A stretch of DNA of 64,000 nt from Microglena sp. YARC (taxonomy: Eukaryota > Chlorophyta > Chlorophyceae > Chlamydomonadales > Chlamydomonadaceae). The notes below the pieces were generated by a model. The model did no database searches, was not told the origin of the DNA, and saw nothing but the letters and a program-made list of their open reading frames with translations. The stretch is from NCBI GenBank assembly GCA_022414725.1, contig JAJSRW010000016.1, positions 1-64,000 of the forward strand, in the 5' to 3' direction. Below are positions 16,301 to 32,600 of the stretch, piece after piece; position 1 is the first letter of the stretch, and the number at the start of each line of letters is the position of its first letter. The position numbers and the translations under genes are program-made.

Positions 16301-19300
16301 CGAAAAAAACGAAAACACACAATTATAAATTATAAAATGATAAAATAGGTAATAATACAATGCACCTCTCTGCTCAAGTGAGTAAAGAACGAAAAAAACG
16401 AAAACACACAATTATAATTATAAAAATGATAAAATAGGTAATAATACAATGCACCTCTCTGCTCAAGTGAGTAAAGAACGAAAAAAAACGAAAACACACA
16501 ATTATAATTATAAAATGATAAAATAGGTAATAATACAATGCACCTCTCTGCTCAAGTGAGTAAAGAACGAAAAAAACGAAAACACACAATTATAATTATA
16601 AAATGATAAAATAGGTAATAATACAATGCACCTCTCTGCTCAAGTGAGTAAAGAACGAAAAAAACGAAAACACACAATTATAATTATAAAATGATAAAAT
16701 AGGTAATAATACAATGCACCTCTCTGCTCAAGTGAGTAAAGAACGAAAAAAACGAAAACACACAATTATAATTATAAAATGATAAAATAGGTAATAATAC
16801 AATGCACCTCTCTGCTCAAGTGAGTAAAGAACGAAAAAACGAAAACACACAATTATAATTATAAAATGATAAAATAGGTAATAATACAATGCACCTCTCT
16901 GCTCAAGTGAGTAAAGAACGAAAAAAACGAAAACACACAATTATAATTATAAAATGATAAAATAGGTAATAATACAATGCACCTCTCTGCTCAAGTGAGT
17001 AAAGAACGAAAAAAAACGAAAACACACAATTATAATTATAAAATGATAAAATAGGTAATAATACAATGCACCTCTCTGCTCAAGTGAGTAAAGAACGAAA
17101 AAAACGAAAAACACACAATTATAATTATAAAATGATAAAATAGGTAATAATACAATGCACCTCTCTGCTCAAGTGAGTAAAGAACGAAAAAACGAAAACA
17201 CACAATTATAATTATAAAATGATAAAATAGGTAATAATACAATGCACCTCTCTGCTCAAGTGAGTAAAGAACGAAAAAAACGAAAACACACAATTATAAT
17301 TATAAAATGATAAAATAGGTAATAATACAATGCACCTCTCTGCTCAAGTGAGTAAAGAACGAAAAAAACGAAAACACACAATTATAATTATAAAATGATA
17401 AAATAGGTAATAATACAATGCACCTCTCTGCTCAAGTGAGTAAAGAACGAAAAAAACGAAAACACACAATTATAATTATAAAATGATAAAATAGGTAATA
17501 ATACAATGCACCTCTCTGCTCAAGTGAGTAAAGAACGAAAAAAACGAAAAACACACAATTATAATTATAAAAATGATAAAATAGGTAATAATACAATGCA
17601 CCTCTCTGCTCAAGTGAGTAAAGAACGAAAAAAACGAAAACACACAATTATAATTATAAAATGATAAAATAGGTAATAATACAATGCACCTCTCTGCTCA
17701 AGTGAGTAAAGAACGAAAAAAAACGAAAACACACAATTATAATTATAAAATGATAAAATAGGTAATAATACAATGCACCTCTCTGCTCAAGTGAGTAAAG
17801 AACGAAAAAAAACGAAAACACACAATATTATAATTATAAAATGATAAAATAGGTAATAATACAATGCACCTCTCTGCTCAAGTGAGTAAAGAACGAAAAA
17901 AACGAAAACACACAATTATAATTATAAAAATGATAAAATAGGTAATAATACAATGCACCTCTCTGCTCAAGTGAGTAAAGAACGAAAAAAACGAAAACAC
18001 ACAATTATAATTATAAAATGATAAAATAGGTAATAATACAATGCACCTCTCTGCTCAAGTGAGTAAAGAACGAAAAAAACGAAAAACACACAATTATAAT
18101 TATAAAATGATAAAATAGGTAATAATACAATGCACCTCTCTGCTCAAGTGAGTAAAGAACGAAAAAAACGAAAACACACAATTATAATTATAAAATGATA
18201 AAATAGGTAATAATACAATGCACCTCTCTGCTCAAGTGAGTAAAGAACGAAAAAAAACGAAAACACACAATTATAATTATAAAATGATAAAATAGGTAAT
18301 AATACAATGCACCTCTCTGCTCAAGTGAGTAAAGAACGAAAAAAACGAAAACACACAATTATAATTATAAAATGATAAAATAGGTAATAATACAATGCAC
18401 CTCTCTGCTCAAGTGAGTAAAGAACGAAAAAAAAACGAAAAACACACAATGTATAATTATAAAATGATAAAATAGGTAATAATACAATGCACCTCTCTGC
18501 TCAAGTGAGTAAAGAACGAAAAAAACGAAAAACACACAATTATAATTATAAAATGATAAAATAGGTAATAATACAATGCACCTCTCTGCTCAAGTGAGTA
18601 AAGAACGAAAAAAACGAAAACACACAATTATAATTATAAAATGATAAAATAGGTAATAATACAATGCACCTCTCTGCTCAAGTGAGTAAAGAACGAAAAA
18701 AACGAAAAACACACAATTATAATTATAAAATGATAAAATAGGTAATAATACAATGCACCTCTCTGCTCAAGTGAGTAAAGAACGAAAAAAACGAAAACAC
18801 ACAATTATAATTATAAAATGATAAAATAGGTAATAATACAATGCACCTCTCTGCTCAAGTGAGTAAAGAACGAAAAAAAAACGAAAACACACAATTATAA
18901 TTATAAAATGATAAAATAGGTAATAATACAATGCACCTCTCTGCTCAAGTGAGTAAAGAACGAAAAAAACGAAAACACACAATTATAATTATAAAATGAT
19001 AAAATAGGTAATAATACAATGCACCTCTCTGCTCAAGTGAGTAAAGAACGAAAAAAACGAAAACACACAATTATAATTATAAAATGATAAAATAGGTAAT
19101 AATACAATGCACCTCTCTGCTCAAGTGAGTAAAGAACGAAAAAAACGAAAACACACAATTATAATTATAAAATGATAAAATAGGTAATAATACAATGCAC
19201 CTCTCTGCTCAAGTGAGTAAAGAACGAAAAAAACGAAAACACACAATTATAATTATAAAATGATAAAATAGGTAATAATACAATGCACCTCTCTGCTCAA

Positions 19301-20630
19301 GTGAGTAAAGAACGAAAAAAACGAAAACACACAATTATAATTATAAAATGATAAAATAGGTAATAATACAATGCACCTCTCTGCTCAAGTGAGTAAAGAA
19401 CGAAAAAAACGAAAACACACAATTATAATTATAAAATGATAAAATTAGGTAATAATACAATGCACCTCTCTGCTCAAGTGAGTAAAGAACGAAAAAAACG
19501 AAAAACACACAATTATAATTATAAAAAAATGATAAAATAGGTAATAATACAATGCACCTCTCTGCTCAAGTGAGTAAAGAACGAAAAAAACGAAAACACA
19601 CAATTATAATTATAAAATGATAAAATAGGTAATAATACAATGCACCTCTCTGCTCAAGTGAGTAAAGAACGAAAAAAACGAAAACACACAATTATAATTA
19701 TAAAATGATAAAATAGGTAATGAATACAATGCACCTCTCTGCTCAAGTGAGTAAAGAACGAAAAAAACGAAAACACACAATTTATAATTATAAAATGATA
19801 AAATAGGTAATAATACAATGCACCTCTCTGCTCAAGTGAGTAAAGAACGAAAAAAAGAAAACACACAATTATAATTATAAAATGATAAAATAGGTAATAA
19901 TACAATGCACCTCTCTGCTCAAGTGAGTAAAGAACGAAAAAAACGAAAAACACACAATTATAATTATAAAATGATAAAATAGGTAATAATACAATGCACC
20001 TCTCTGCTCAAGTGAGTAAAGAACGAAAAAAACGAAAACACACAATTATAATTATAAAATGATAAAATAGGTAATAATACAATGCACCTCTCTGCTCAAG
20101 TGAGTAAAGAACGAAAAAAACGAAAACACACAATTATAATTATAAAATGATAAAATAGGTAATAATACAATGCACCTCTCTGCTCAAGTGAGTAAAGAAC
20201 GAAAAAAAACGAAAACACACAATTATAATTATAAAATGATAAAATAGGTAATAATACAATGCACCTCTCTGCTCAAGTGAGTAAAGAACGAAAAAAACGA
20301 AAACACACAATTATAATTATAAAATGATAAAATAGGTAATAATACAATGCACCTCTCTGCTCAAGTGAGTAAAGAACGAAAAAAACGAAAACACACAATT
20401 ATAATTATAAAATGATAAAATAGGTAATAATACAATGCACCTCTCTGCTCAAGTGAGTAAGAGAACGAAAAAAAACGAAAACACACAATTATAATTATAA
20501 AATGATAAAATAGGTAATAATACAATGCACCTCTCTGCTCAAGTGAGTAAAGAACGAAAAAAACGAAAACACACAATTATAATTATAAAATGATAAAAAT
20601 AGGTAATAATACAATGCACCTCTCTGCTCA
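7301..20630 (+). repeat. Homogeneous 88-bp AT-rich satellite, block 1
   Basis: Head-to-tail copies of one unit; successive AATTATAATT starts are 88 bases apart (for example 8361 to 8449). The order of landmarks is a 12-base palindrome TTATAATTATAA, AAAATGATAAAATAGG, TAATAATACAATGCACCTC, TCTGCTCAAGTGAGTAAAG, then AACG, an A-run, CGAAAACACAC. The unit is about 27% GC, and about half of all plus-strand bases are A. Nearly all variation is A-run length (6-10, usually 7), one extra A in CGAAAAC, or one extra A in AAAATG. About 150 copies lie in this block. No coding potential is supported. Confidence 0.98.
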
Positions 20631-23600
20631 AGTGAGTAAAGAACGAAAAAAAGAAACACACAATTTAATTATAAAATAAACTGATAAAATAGGTAATAAT
20701 ACAATGCACCTCTCTGCTCCTCAAGTGAGTAAAAACGAAAAAACGACACACAGTTATAATTATAAAATGATAAAATAGGTAATAATACAATGCACCTCTC
20801 TGCTCAAGTGAAGTAAAGAACGAAAAAAACGAAAACACAATTAATAATTATAAATGATAAAAACAAATAATAATTATAAAATGGTATATAATATGGTCTC
20901 TGCCTCAAGTGAGTAAAGAACGAAAAAAACGAAAAACACATATAATTATAAAATGATAAAATAGTAATAATACAATGCCATCTATAATTATAAAATGATA
21001 AATAGGGTAAATACTGCCTCAAGTGAGTAAAGAGAAGAAAACACACACGAATTATAATTATAAAAATGAAATGCACCTCTCTGCTCAAGTGAGTATTATA
21101 ATTATAAAATGATAAAATAGGTATAAATACAATGGCACCTCTCTTGCTCAAGTAAAATGAACGAAAAAACGAAACACACAATTATAATTATAAAATGTAA
21201 AATAGGTATAATACAAATGCACTCTCTGCTCAAACGTGAGTAATCAACGAAAGACTAGCACACAATCAATGCAAACAAAGAGTAAAGACGGAAAAAAAGA
21301 AAACACACAATTATAATTATAAAATGAATATAAATAGGTAAATAAATTACAATGCCTCTCTGCTCAACGAAAACACACATTATATTATAAAATGATCAAA
21401 ATATAATTATAAAAAACCTGATAAAAATTAAACACACAATAGGTAATAGTTCGCGAATATACAATGCACCTCTCTGCTCAATGAGTAAAAGAACGAAAAA
21501 AACGAAAACCGCGACACAATTATAATTATAAAATGATAAAATAGGTAATAATACAATGCACCTCTCTGCTCAAGTGAGTAAGAACGAAAAAAAAGAAAAA
21601 CACACAATTATAATTATAAAACTGAAAAAGTAGGTAATAATACAATGCACCTCTCTGCTTCAAATTGTGAGTAAAGACGAAAACACCATTATAATTATAA
21701 AATGAAAAAAGGTATAATCACACCCTCGCTCATTAAAGAACGAAAAAAACGAAAACACACAATATAATAATAATAATAATACATGCATCTCTGCTCAATG
21801 GTAATAATAGCAATGCACCTCTCTGCTCAAGTGAGTAAAGAACGGAAAAAAAAACGAAAAAACACACAATTATAATTATAAAATGATAAAATAGGTAATA
21901 ATACAATGCACCTCTTTACTGCTCAAGTGAGTAAAGAACGAAAAAAACGAAAACACACAATTATAATATAAATGATAAAATAGGTAATAATACAATGCAC
22001 TCTCTGCTCAAGTAGTAAGAACGAAAAAAAACGAAAACACACAACATTATAATTATAAAATTGATAAAATAAACTTCTGCACTCTCTCTGCTCAAGTGAG
22101 TAAAAGAAAGTTAACGAAAAAAACGAAAACACACACATTATAATTATAAAATGATAAATAGGTAATAATACAATGCACTCTCTCTGCTCAAGTGAGTAAA
22201 GAACGAAAAAAACGAAAACAACAATTATAATTTAACAATGCAACTCTCTGCTCGATAGGTAATAATACAATGCACCTCTCTGCAAGTGAGTAAAGAACGA
22301 AAAAACGAAAACACACAATTATAATTATAAAGATAAAATAGGTAATAATACAATGCCACCTCTGTCTTCAAGTGAGTAAAGAACGAAAAAAAAGAAAACA
22401 CACAATTATAATTATAAATGATATAATCAATTCTGTATAATAATTGGCACAATTTTGTACACTGGACAATGTATAAGAAGAACGAAAAAACATTATTATA
22501 ATTATAAAATGATAAAATAGCTAAAAATATTAAAATAGGTAATAATACATGCAACCTAATGGAGTAAAAAAAAAAAAACAAAACACACAATTATAATTAT
22601 AAAATGATAAAATAGAATAATACAATGCACCTCTCTGCTCAAGTGAGTAAAGAACGAAAAAAACGAAAACACACATATTATTAATTATAAAATGATAAAA
22701 TAGGTAATAATACAATGCACCTCTCTGGCTCAAGGTGAGTAAAAAGAACAAAAAAACGAAAACACACAGTTAAATTATTAAATGATAAATAGGTAAATAA
22801 TACAATGCACTCTCGCTCAAGTGAGTAAAAACGAAAAAAGAAACACACAATTATAATATAAAATGAAAAAAATAGGTAATAAACAATGACCTCTCTGTCA
22901 AAGTGAGAAAGAACGAAAAAAAAAACGAAAAACACACAATTAAATTATAAAATGAAAATAGTAATAATACAATGCACCTCTCTGCTCAAGTGAGTAAAGG
23001 AACGAAAAAAACGAAAAACACACAATTATAATTATAAAATATAAAAATAGGTAATAATACAATGCACCTCTCTGCTCAAGTGAGTAAAGAACGAAAAAAA
23101 ACGAAAACACCCACAATTATAATTATAAAATGATAAAAATAGGTAATAATACAATGCACCTCTCTGCTCAAGTGAGTAAAGAACGAAAAAAAACGAAAAA
23201 CACACAATTATAATTATAAAATGATAAAAATAAGTAAATAATACAATGCACCTCCTCTGCTCAAGTGAGTAAAGAACGAAAAAAACGAAAAAACACACAA
23301 TTATAATTATAAAATGATAAAATAGGTAATAATTACAATGCACCTCTCTGCTCAAGTGAGTAAAGAACCGAAAAAAAAAACGAAAAACACACAATTATAA
23401 TTATAAAATGATAAATAGTAATAATACAATGCACCTCTCTGCTCAAGTGAGTAAAGAACGAAAAAAACGAAAAACACACAATTATAATTATAAAATGATA
23501 AATAGGTAATAAATACAATGCACCTCTCTGCTCAAGTGAGCTAAAGAACGAAAAAAACGAAACACACAATTATAATTATAAAATGATAAAATAGGCTAAT
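20631..23600 (+). repeat. Degenerate internal block of the 88-bp satellite
   Basis: Between two homogeneous blocks the unit becomes irregular: truncated copies (20990-21060, 21360-21460), missing A-runs, fused pieces and frequent one-base indels. A stretch near 22425-22490 does not match the unit. Copies become regular again from about 23600. Orientation is unchanged. This could be a junction between two independently amplified arrays, an old rearrangement, or low-quality consensus. Confidence 0.88.
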
Positions 23601-26600
23601 AATTACAATGCACCTCTCTGCTCAAGTGAGTAAAGAACGAAAAAAAACGAAAACACACAATTATAATTATAAAATGATAAAATAGGTAATAATACAATGC
23701 ACCTCTCTGCTCAAGTGAGTAAAGAACGAAAAAAACGAAAACACACAATTATAATTATAAAAAATGATAAAATAGGTAATAATACAATGCACCTCTCTGC
23801 TCAAGTGAGTAAAGAACGAAAAAAACGAAAACACACAATTATAATTATAAAATGATAAAATAGGTAATAATTACAATGCACCTCTCTGCTCAAGTGAGTA
23901 AAGAAACGAAAAAAACGAAAACACACAATTATAATTATAAAATGATAAAATAGGTAATAATACAATGCACCTCTCTGCTCAAGTGAGTAAAGAACGAAAA
24001 AAAACGAAAACACACAATTATAATTATAAAATGATAAAATAGGTAATAATACAATGCACCTCTCTGCTCAAGTGAGTAAAGAACGAAAAAAACGAAAACA
24101 CACAATTATAATTATAAAATGATAAAATAGGTAATAATACAATGCACCTCTCTGCTCAAGTGAGTAAAGAACGAAAAAAACGAAAAACACACAATTATAA
24201 TTATAAAATGATAAAATAGGTAATAATACAATGCACCTCTCTGCTCAAGTGAGTAAAGAACGAAAAAAAACGAAAACACACAATTATAATTATAAAATGA
24301 TAAAATAGGTAATAATACAATGCACCTCTCTGCTCAAGTGAGTAAAGAACGAAAAAAAACGAAAACACACAATTATAATTATAAAATGATAAAATAGGTA
24401 ATAATACAATGCACCTCTCTGCTCAAGTGAGTAAAGAACGAAAAAAACGAAAACACACAATTATAATTATAAAATGATAAAATAGGTAATAATACAATGC
24501 ACCTCTCTGCTCAAGTGAGTAAAGAACGAAAAAAACGAAAAAACACACAATTATAATTATAAAATGATAAAAATAGGTAATAATACAATGCACCTCTCTG
24601 CTCAAGTGAGTAAAGAACGAAAAAAAAACGAAAAACACACAATTATAATTATAAAATGATAAAATAGGTAATAATACAATGCACCTCTCTGCTCAAGTGA
24701 GTAAAGAACGAAAAAAACGAAAACACACAATTATAATTATAAAATGATAAAATAGGTAATAATACAATGCACCTCTCTGCTCAAGTGAGTAAAGAACGAA
24801 AAAAACGAAAACACACAATTATAATTATAAAATGATAAAATAGGTAATAATACAATGCACCTCTCTGCTCAAGTGAGTAAAGAACGAAAAAAACGAAAAC
24901 ACACAATTTATAATTATAAAATGATAAAATAGGTAATAATACAATGCACCTCTCTGCTCAAGTGAGTAAAGAACGAAAAAAACGAAAACACACAATTATA
25001 ATTATAAAATGATAAAATAGGCTAATAATACAAATGCACCTCTCTGCTCAAGTGAGTAAAGAACGAAAAAAACGAAAACACACAATTATAATTATAAAAT
25101 GATAAAATAGGTAATAATACAATGCACCTCTCTGCTCAAGTGAGTAAAGAACGAAAAAAAAACGAAAACACACAATTATAATTATAAAATGATAAAATAG
25201 GTAATAATACAATGCACCTCTCTGCTCAAGTGAGTAAAGAACGAAAAAAACGAAAACACACAATGAATACAATGCACCTCTCCTGCTCATAATTATAAAA
25301 TGATAAAATAGGTAATAATACAATGCACCTCTCTGCTCAAGTGAGTAAAGAACGAAAAAAACGAAAAACACACAATTATAATTATAAAATGATAAAATAG
25401 TAATAATACAATGCACCTCTCTGCTCAAGTGAGTAAAGAACGAAAAAAACGAAAACACACAATTATAATTATAAAATGATAAAATAGGTAATAATTACAA
25501 TGCACCTCTCTGCTCAAGTGAGTAAAGAACGAAAAAAAAACGAAAACACACAATTATAATTATAAAATGATAAAATAGGTAATAATACAATGCACCTCTC
25601 TGCTCAAGTGAGTAAAGAACGAAAAAAAACGAAAACACACAATTATAATTATAAAATGATAAAATAGGGTAATAATACAATGCACCTCTCTGCCTCAAAC
25701 GAAAAAAAACGAAAACACACAATTATAATTATAAAAATGATAAAATAGGTAATAATTACAATGCACCTCTCTGCTCAAGTGAGTAAAGAACGAAAAAAAA
25801 CGAAAAAAAACGAAAAAAGAACACACAATTATAATTATAAAATGATAAAATAGGTAATAATACAATGCACCTCTCTGCTCAAGTGAGTAAAGAACGAAAA
25901 AAACGAAAACACACAATTATAATTATAAAATGAATAAAATAGGTAATAATACAATGCACCTCTCTGCTCAAGTGAGTAAAGAACGAAAAAAACGAAAAAC
26001 ACACAATTATAATTATAAAATGATAAAATAGGTAATAATACAATGCACCTCTCTGCTCAAGTGAGTAAAGAACGAAAAAAAACGAAAAACACACAATTAT
26101 AATTATAAAATGATAAAAATAGGTAATAATACAATGCACCTCTCTGCTCAAGTGAGTAAAGAACGAAAAAAACGAAAACACACAATTATAATTATAAAAT
26201 GATAAAATAGGTAATAATACAATTGCACCTCTCTGCTCAAGTGAGTAAAGAACGAAAAAAACGAAAACACACAATTATAATTATAAAATGATAAAATAGG
26301 TAATAATACAATGCACCTCTCTGCTCAAGTGAGTAAAGAACGAAAAAAACGAAAACACACAATTATAATTATAAAATGATAAAATAGGTAATAATACAAT
26401 GCACCTCTCTGCTCAAGTGAGTAAAGAACGAAAAAAACGAAAACACACAATTATAAATTATAAAATGATAAAATAGGTAATAATACAATGCACCTCTCTG
26501 CTCAAGTGAGTAAAGAACGAAAAAAACGAAAACACACAATTATAATTATAAAATGATAAAATAGGTAATAATACAATGCACCTCTCTGCTCAAGTGAGTA

Positions 26601-29600
26601 AAGAACGAAAAAAACGAAAACACACAATTATAATTATAAAATGATAAAATAGGTAATAATACAATGCACCTCTCTGCTCAAGTGAGTAAAGAACGAAAAA
26701 AAACGAAAACACACAATTATAATTATAAAATGATAAAATAGGTAATAATACAATGCACCTCTCTGCTCAAGTGAGTAAAGAACGAAAAAAACGAAAACAC
26801 ACAATTATAATTATAAAATGATAAAATAGGTAATAATACAATGCACCTCTCTGCTCAAGTGAGTAAAGAACGAAAAAAAACGAAAACACACAATTATAAT
26901 TATAAAAAATGATAAAATAGGTAATAATACAATGCACCTCTCTGCTCAAGTGAGTAAAGAACGAAAAAAACGAAAACACACAATTATAATTATAAAATGA
27001 TAAAATAGGTAATAATACAATGCACCTCTCTGCTCAAGTGAGTAAAGAACGAAAAAAACGAAAACACACAATTATAATTATAAAATGATAAAATAGGTAA
27101 TAATACAATGCACCTCTCTGCTCAAGTGAGTAAAGAACGAAAAAAACGAAAACACACAATTATAATTATAAAATGATAAAATAGGTAATAATACAATGCA
27201 CCTCTCTGCTCAAGTGAGTAAAGAACGAAAAAAACGAAAACACACAATTATAATTATAAAATGATAAAATAGGTAATAATACAATGCACCTCTCTGCTCA
27301 AGTGAGTAAAGAACGAAAAAAACGAAAACACACAATTATAATTATAAAATGATAAAATAGGTAATAATACAATGCACCTCTCTGCTCAAGTGAGTAAAGA
27401 ACGAAAAAAACGAAAACACACAATTATAATTATAAAATGATAAAATAGGTAATAATACAATGCACCTCTCTGCTCAAGTGAGTAAAGAACGAAAAAAAAA
27501 CGAAAACACACAATTATAATTATAAAATGATAAAATAGGTAATAATACAATGCACCTCTCTGCTCAAGTGAGTAAAGAACGAAAAAAACGAAAACACACA
27601 ATTATAATTATAAAATGATAAAATAGGTAATAATACAATGCACCTCTCTGCTCAAGTGAGTAAAGAACGAAAAAAAAACGAAAACACACAATTATAATTA
27701 TAAAATGATAAAATAGGTAATAATACAATGCACCTCTCTGCTCAAGTGAGTAAAGAACGAAAAAAAACGAAAACACACAATTATAATTATAAAATGATAA
27801 AATAGGTAATAATACAATGCACCTCTCTGCTCAAGTGAGTAAAGAACGAAAAAAAACGAAAACACACAATTATAATTATAAAATGATAAAATAGGTAATA
27901 ATACAATGCACCTCTCTGCTCAAGTGAGTAAAGAACGAAAAAAACGAAAACACACAATTATAATTATAAAATGATAAAATAGGTAATAATACAATGCACC
28001 TCTCTGCTCAAGTGAGTAAAGAACGAAAAAAACGAAAACACACAATTATAATTATAAAATGATAAAATAGGTAATAATACAATGCACCTCTCTGCTCAAG
28101 TGAGTAAAGAACGAAAAAAACGAAAAACACACAATTATAATTATAAAATGATAAAATAGGTAATAATACAATGCACCTCTCTGCTCAAGTGAGTAAAGAA
28201 CGAAAAAAAACGAAAACACACAATTATAATTATAAAATGATAAAATAGGTAATAATACAATGCACCTCTCTGCTCAAGTGAGTAAAGAACGAAAAAAACG
28301 AAAAACACACAATTATAATTATAAAATGATAAAATAGGTAATAATACAATGCACCTCTCTGCTCAAGTGAGTAAAGAACGAAAAAAAACGAAAAACACAC
28401 AATTATAATTATAAAATGATAAAATAGGTAATAATACAATGCACCTCTCTGCTCAAGTGAGTAAAGAACGAAAAAAAACGAAAACACACAATTATAATTA
28501 TAAAATGATAAAATAGGTAATAATACAATGCACCTCTCTGCTCAAGTGAGTAAAGAACGAAAAAAAACGAAAACACACAATTATAATTATAAAAATGATA
28601 AAATAGGTAATAATACAATGCACCTCTCTGCTCAAGTGAGTAAAGAACGAAAAAAAACGAAAACACACAATTATAATTATAAAAATGATAAAATAGGTAA
28701 TAATACAATGCACCTCTCTGCTCAAGTGAGTAAAGAACGAAAAAAACGAAAACACACAATTATAATTATAAAATGATAAAATAGGTAATAATACAATGCA
28801 CCTCTCTGCTCAAGTGAGTAAAGAACGAAAAAAACGAAAACACACAATTATAATTATAAAATGATAAAATAGGTAATAATACAATGCACCTCTCTGCTCA
28901 AGTGAGTAAAGAACGAAAAAAACGAAAAACACACAATTATAATTATAAAATGATAAAATAGGTAATAATACAATGCACCTCTCTGCTCAAGTGAGTAAAG
29001 AACGAAAAAAACGAAAAACACACAATTATAATTATAAAATGATAAAAATAGGTAATAATACAATGCACCTCTCTGCTCAAGTGAGTAAAGAACGAAAAAA
29101 AACGAAAACACACAATTATAATTATAAAATGATAAAATAGGTAATAATACAATGCACCTCTCTGCTCAAGTGAGTAAAGAACGAAAAAAACGAAAACACA
29201 CAATTATAATTATAAAATGATAAAATAGGTAATAATACAATGCACCTCTCTGCTCAAGTGAGTAAAGAACGAAAAAAAACGAAAACACACAATTATAATT
29301 ATAAAATGATAAAATAGGTAATAATACAATGCACCTCTCTGCTCAAGTGAGTAAAGAACGAAAAAAACGAAAACACACAATTATAATTATAAAATGATAA
29401 AATAGGTAATAATACAATGCACCTCTCTGCTCAAGTGAGTAAAGAACGAAAAAAAAACGAAAAAACACACAATTATAATTATAAAATGATAAAATAGGTA
29501 ATAATACAATGCACCTCTCTGCTCAAGTGAGTAAAGAACGAAAAAAAACGAAAACACACAATTATAATTATAAAATGATAAAATAGGTAATAATACAATG

Positions 29601-32600
29601 CACCTCTCTGCTCAAGTGAGTAAAGAACGAAAAAAACGAAAACACACAATTATAATTATAAAATGATAAAATAGGTAATAATACAATGCACCTCTCTGCT
29701 CAAGTGAGTAAAGAACGAAAAAAACGAAAAACACACAATTATAATTATAAAATGATAAAATAGGTAATAATACAATGCACCTCTCTGCTCAAGTGAGTAA
29801 AGAACGAAAAAAACGAAAACACACAATTATAATTATAAAATGATAAAATAGGTAATAATACAATGCACCTCTCTGCTCAAGTGAGTAAAGAACGAAAAAA
29901 AAACGAAAACACACAATTATAATTATAAAATGATAAAATAGGTAATAATACAATGCACCTCTCTGCTCAAGTGAGTAAAGAACGAAAAAAACGAAAACAC
30001 ACAATTATAATTATAAAATGATAAAATAGGTAATAATACAATGCACCTCTCTGCTCAAGTGAGTAAAGAACGAAAAAAAACGAAAACACACAATTATAAT
30101 TATAAAATGATAAAATAGGTAATAATACAATGCACCTCTCTGCTCAAGTGAGTAAAGAACGAAAAAAACGAAAACACACAATTATAATTATAAAATGATA
30201 AAATAGGTAATAATACAATGCACCTCTCTGCTCAAGTGAGTAAAGAACGAAAAAAACGAAAACACACAATTATAATTATAAAATGATAAAATAGGTAATA
30301 ATACAATGCACCTCTCTGCTCAAGTGAGTAAAGAACGAAAAAAAAACGAAAACACACAATTATAATTATAAAATGATAAAATAGGTAATAATACAATGCA
30401 CCTCTCTGCTCAAGTGAGTAAAGAACGAAAAAAACGAAAACACACAATTATAATTATAAAATGATAAAATAGGTAATAATACAATGCACCTCTCTGCTCA
30501 AGTGAGTAAAGAACGAAAAAAACGAAAACACACAATTATAATTATAAAATGATAAAATAGGTAATAATACAATGCACCTCTCTGCTCAAGTGAGTAAAGA
30601 ACGAAAAAAACGAAAACACACAATTATAATTATAAAATGATAAAATAGGTAATAATACAATGCACCTCTCTGCTCAAGTGAGTAAAGAACGAAAAAAACG
30701 AAAACACACAATTATAATTATAAAATGATAAAATAGGTAATAATACAATGCACCTCTCTGCTCAAGTGAGTAAAGAACGAAAAAAAACGAAAACACACAA
30801 TTATAATTATAAAATGATAAAATAGGTAATAATACAATGCACCTCTCTGCTCAAGTGAGTAAAGAACGAAAAAAAACGAAAACACACAATTATAATTATA
30901 AAATGATAAATAGGTAATAATACAATGCACCTCTCTGCTCAAGTGAGTAAAAGAACGAAAAAACGAAAACACACAATTATAATTATAAAATGATAAAATA
31001 GGTAATAATACAATGCACCTCTCTGCTCAAGTGAGTAAAGAACGAAAAAAACGAAAACACACAATTATAATTATAAAATGATAAAATAGGTAATAATACA
31101 ATGCACCTCTCTGCTCAAGTGAGTAAAGAACGAAAAAAAACGAAAACACACAATTATAATTATAAAATGATAAAATAGGTAATAATACAATGCACCTCTC
31201 TGCTCAAGTGAGTAAAGAACGAAAAAAAACGAAAACACACAATTATAATTATAAAATGATAAAATAGGTAATAATACAATGCACCTCTCTGCTCAAGTGA
31301 GTAAAGAACGAAAAAAACGAAAAACACACAATTATAATTATAAAATGATAAAATAGGTAATAATACAATGCACCTCTCTGCTCAAGTGAGTAAAGAACGA
31401 AAAAAACGAAAACACACAATTATAATTATAAAATGATAAAATAGGTAATAATACAATGCACCTCTCTGCTCAAGTGAGTAAAGAACGAAAAAAACGAAAA
31501 CACACAATTATAATTATAAAATGATAAAATAGGTAATAATACAATGCACCTCTCTGCTCAAGTGAGTAAAGAACGAAAAAAACGAAAACACACAATTATA
31601 ATTATAAAATGATAAAATAGGTAATAATACAATGCACCTCTCTGCTCAAGTGAGTAAAGAACGAAAAAAACGAAAACACACAATTATAATTATAAAATGA
31701 TAAAATAGGTAATAATACAATGCACCTCTCTGCTCAAGTGAGTAAAGAACGAAAAAAACGAAAACACACAATTATAATTATAAAATGATAAAATAGGTAA
31801 TAATACAATGCACCTCTCTGCTCAAGTGAGTAAAGAACGAAAAAAAACGAAAACACACAATTATAATTATAAAAATGATAAAATAGGTAATAATACAATG
31901 CACCTCTCTGCTCAAGTGAGTAAAGAACGAAAAAAACGAAAACACACAATTATAATTATAAAATGATAAAATAGGTAATAATACAATGCACCTCTCTGCT
32001 CAAGTGAGTAAAGAACGAAAAAAACGAAAACACACAATTATAATTATAAAATGATAAAATAGGTAATAATACAATGCACCTCTCTGCTCAAGTGAGTAAA
32101 GAACGAAAAAAACGAAAACACACAATTATAATTATAAAATGATAAAATAGGTAATAATACAATGCACCTCTCTGCTCAAGTGAGTAAAGAACGAAAAAAA
32201 CGAAAACACACAATTATAATTATAAAAATGATAAAATAGGTAATAATACAATGCACCTCTCTGCTCAAGTGAGTAAAGAACGAAAAAAACGAAAACACAC
32301 AATTATAATTATAAAATGATAAAATAGGTAATAATACAATGCACCTCTCTGCTCAAGTGAGTAAAGAACGAAAAAAACGAAAACACACAATTATAATTAT
32401 AAAATGATAAAATAGGTAATAATACAATGCACCTCTCTGCTCAAGTGAGTAAAGAACGAAAAAAACGAAAACACACAATTATAATTATAAAATGATAAAA
32501 TAGGTAATAATACAATGCACCTCTCTGCTCAAGTGAGTAAAGAACGAAAAAAAGAAAACACACAATTATAATTATAAAATGATAAAATAGGTAATAATAC

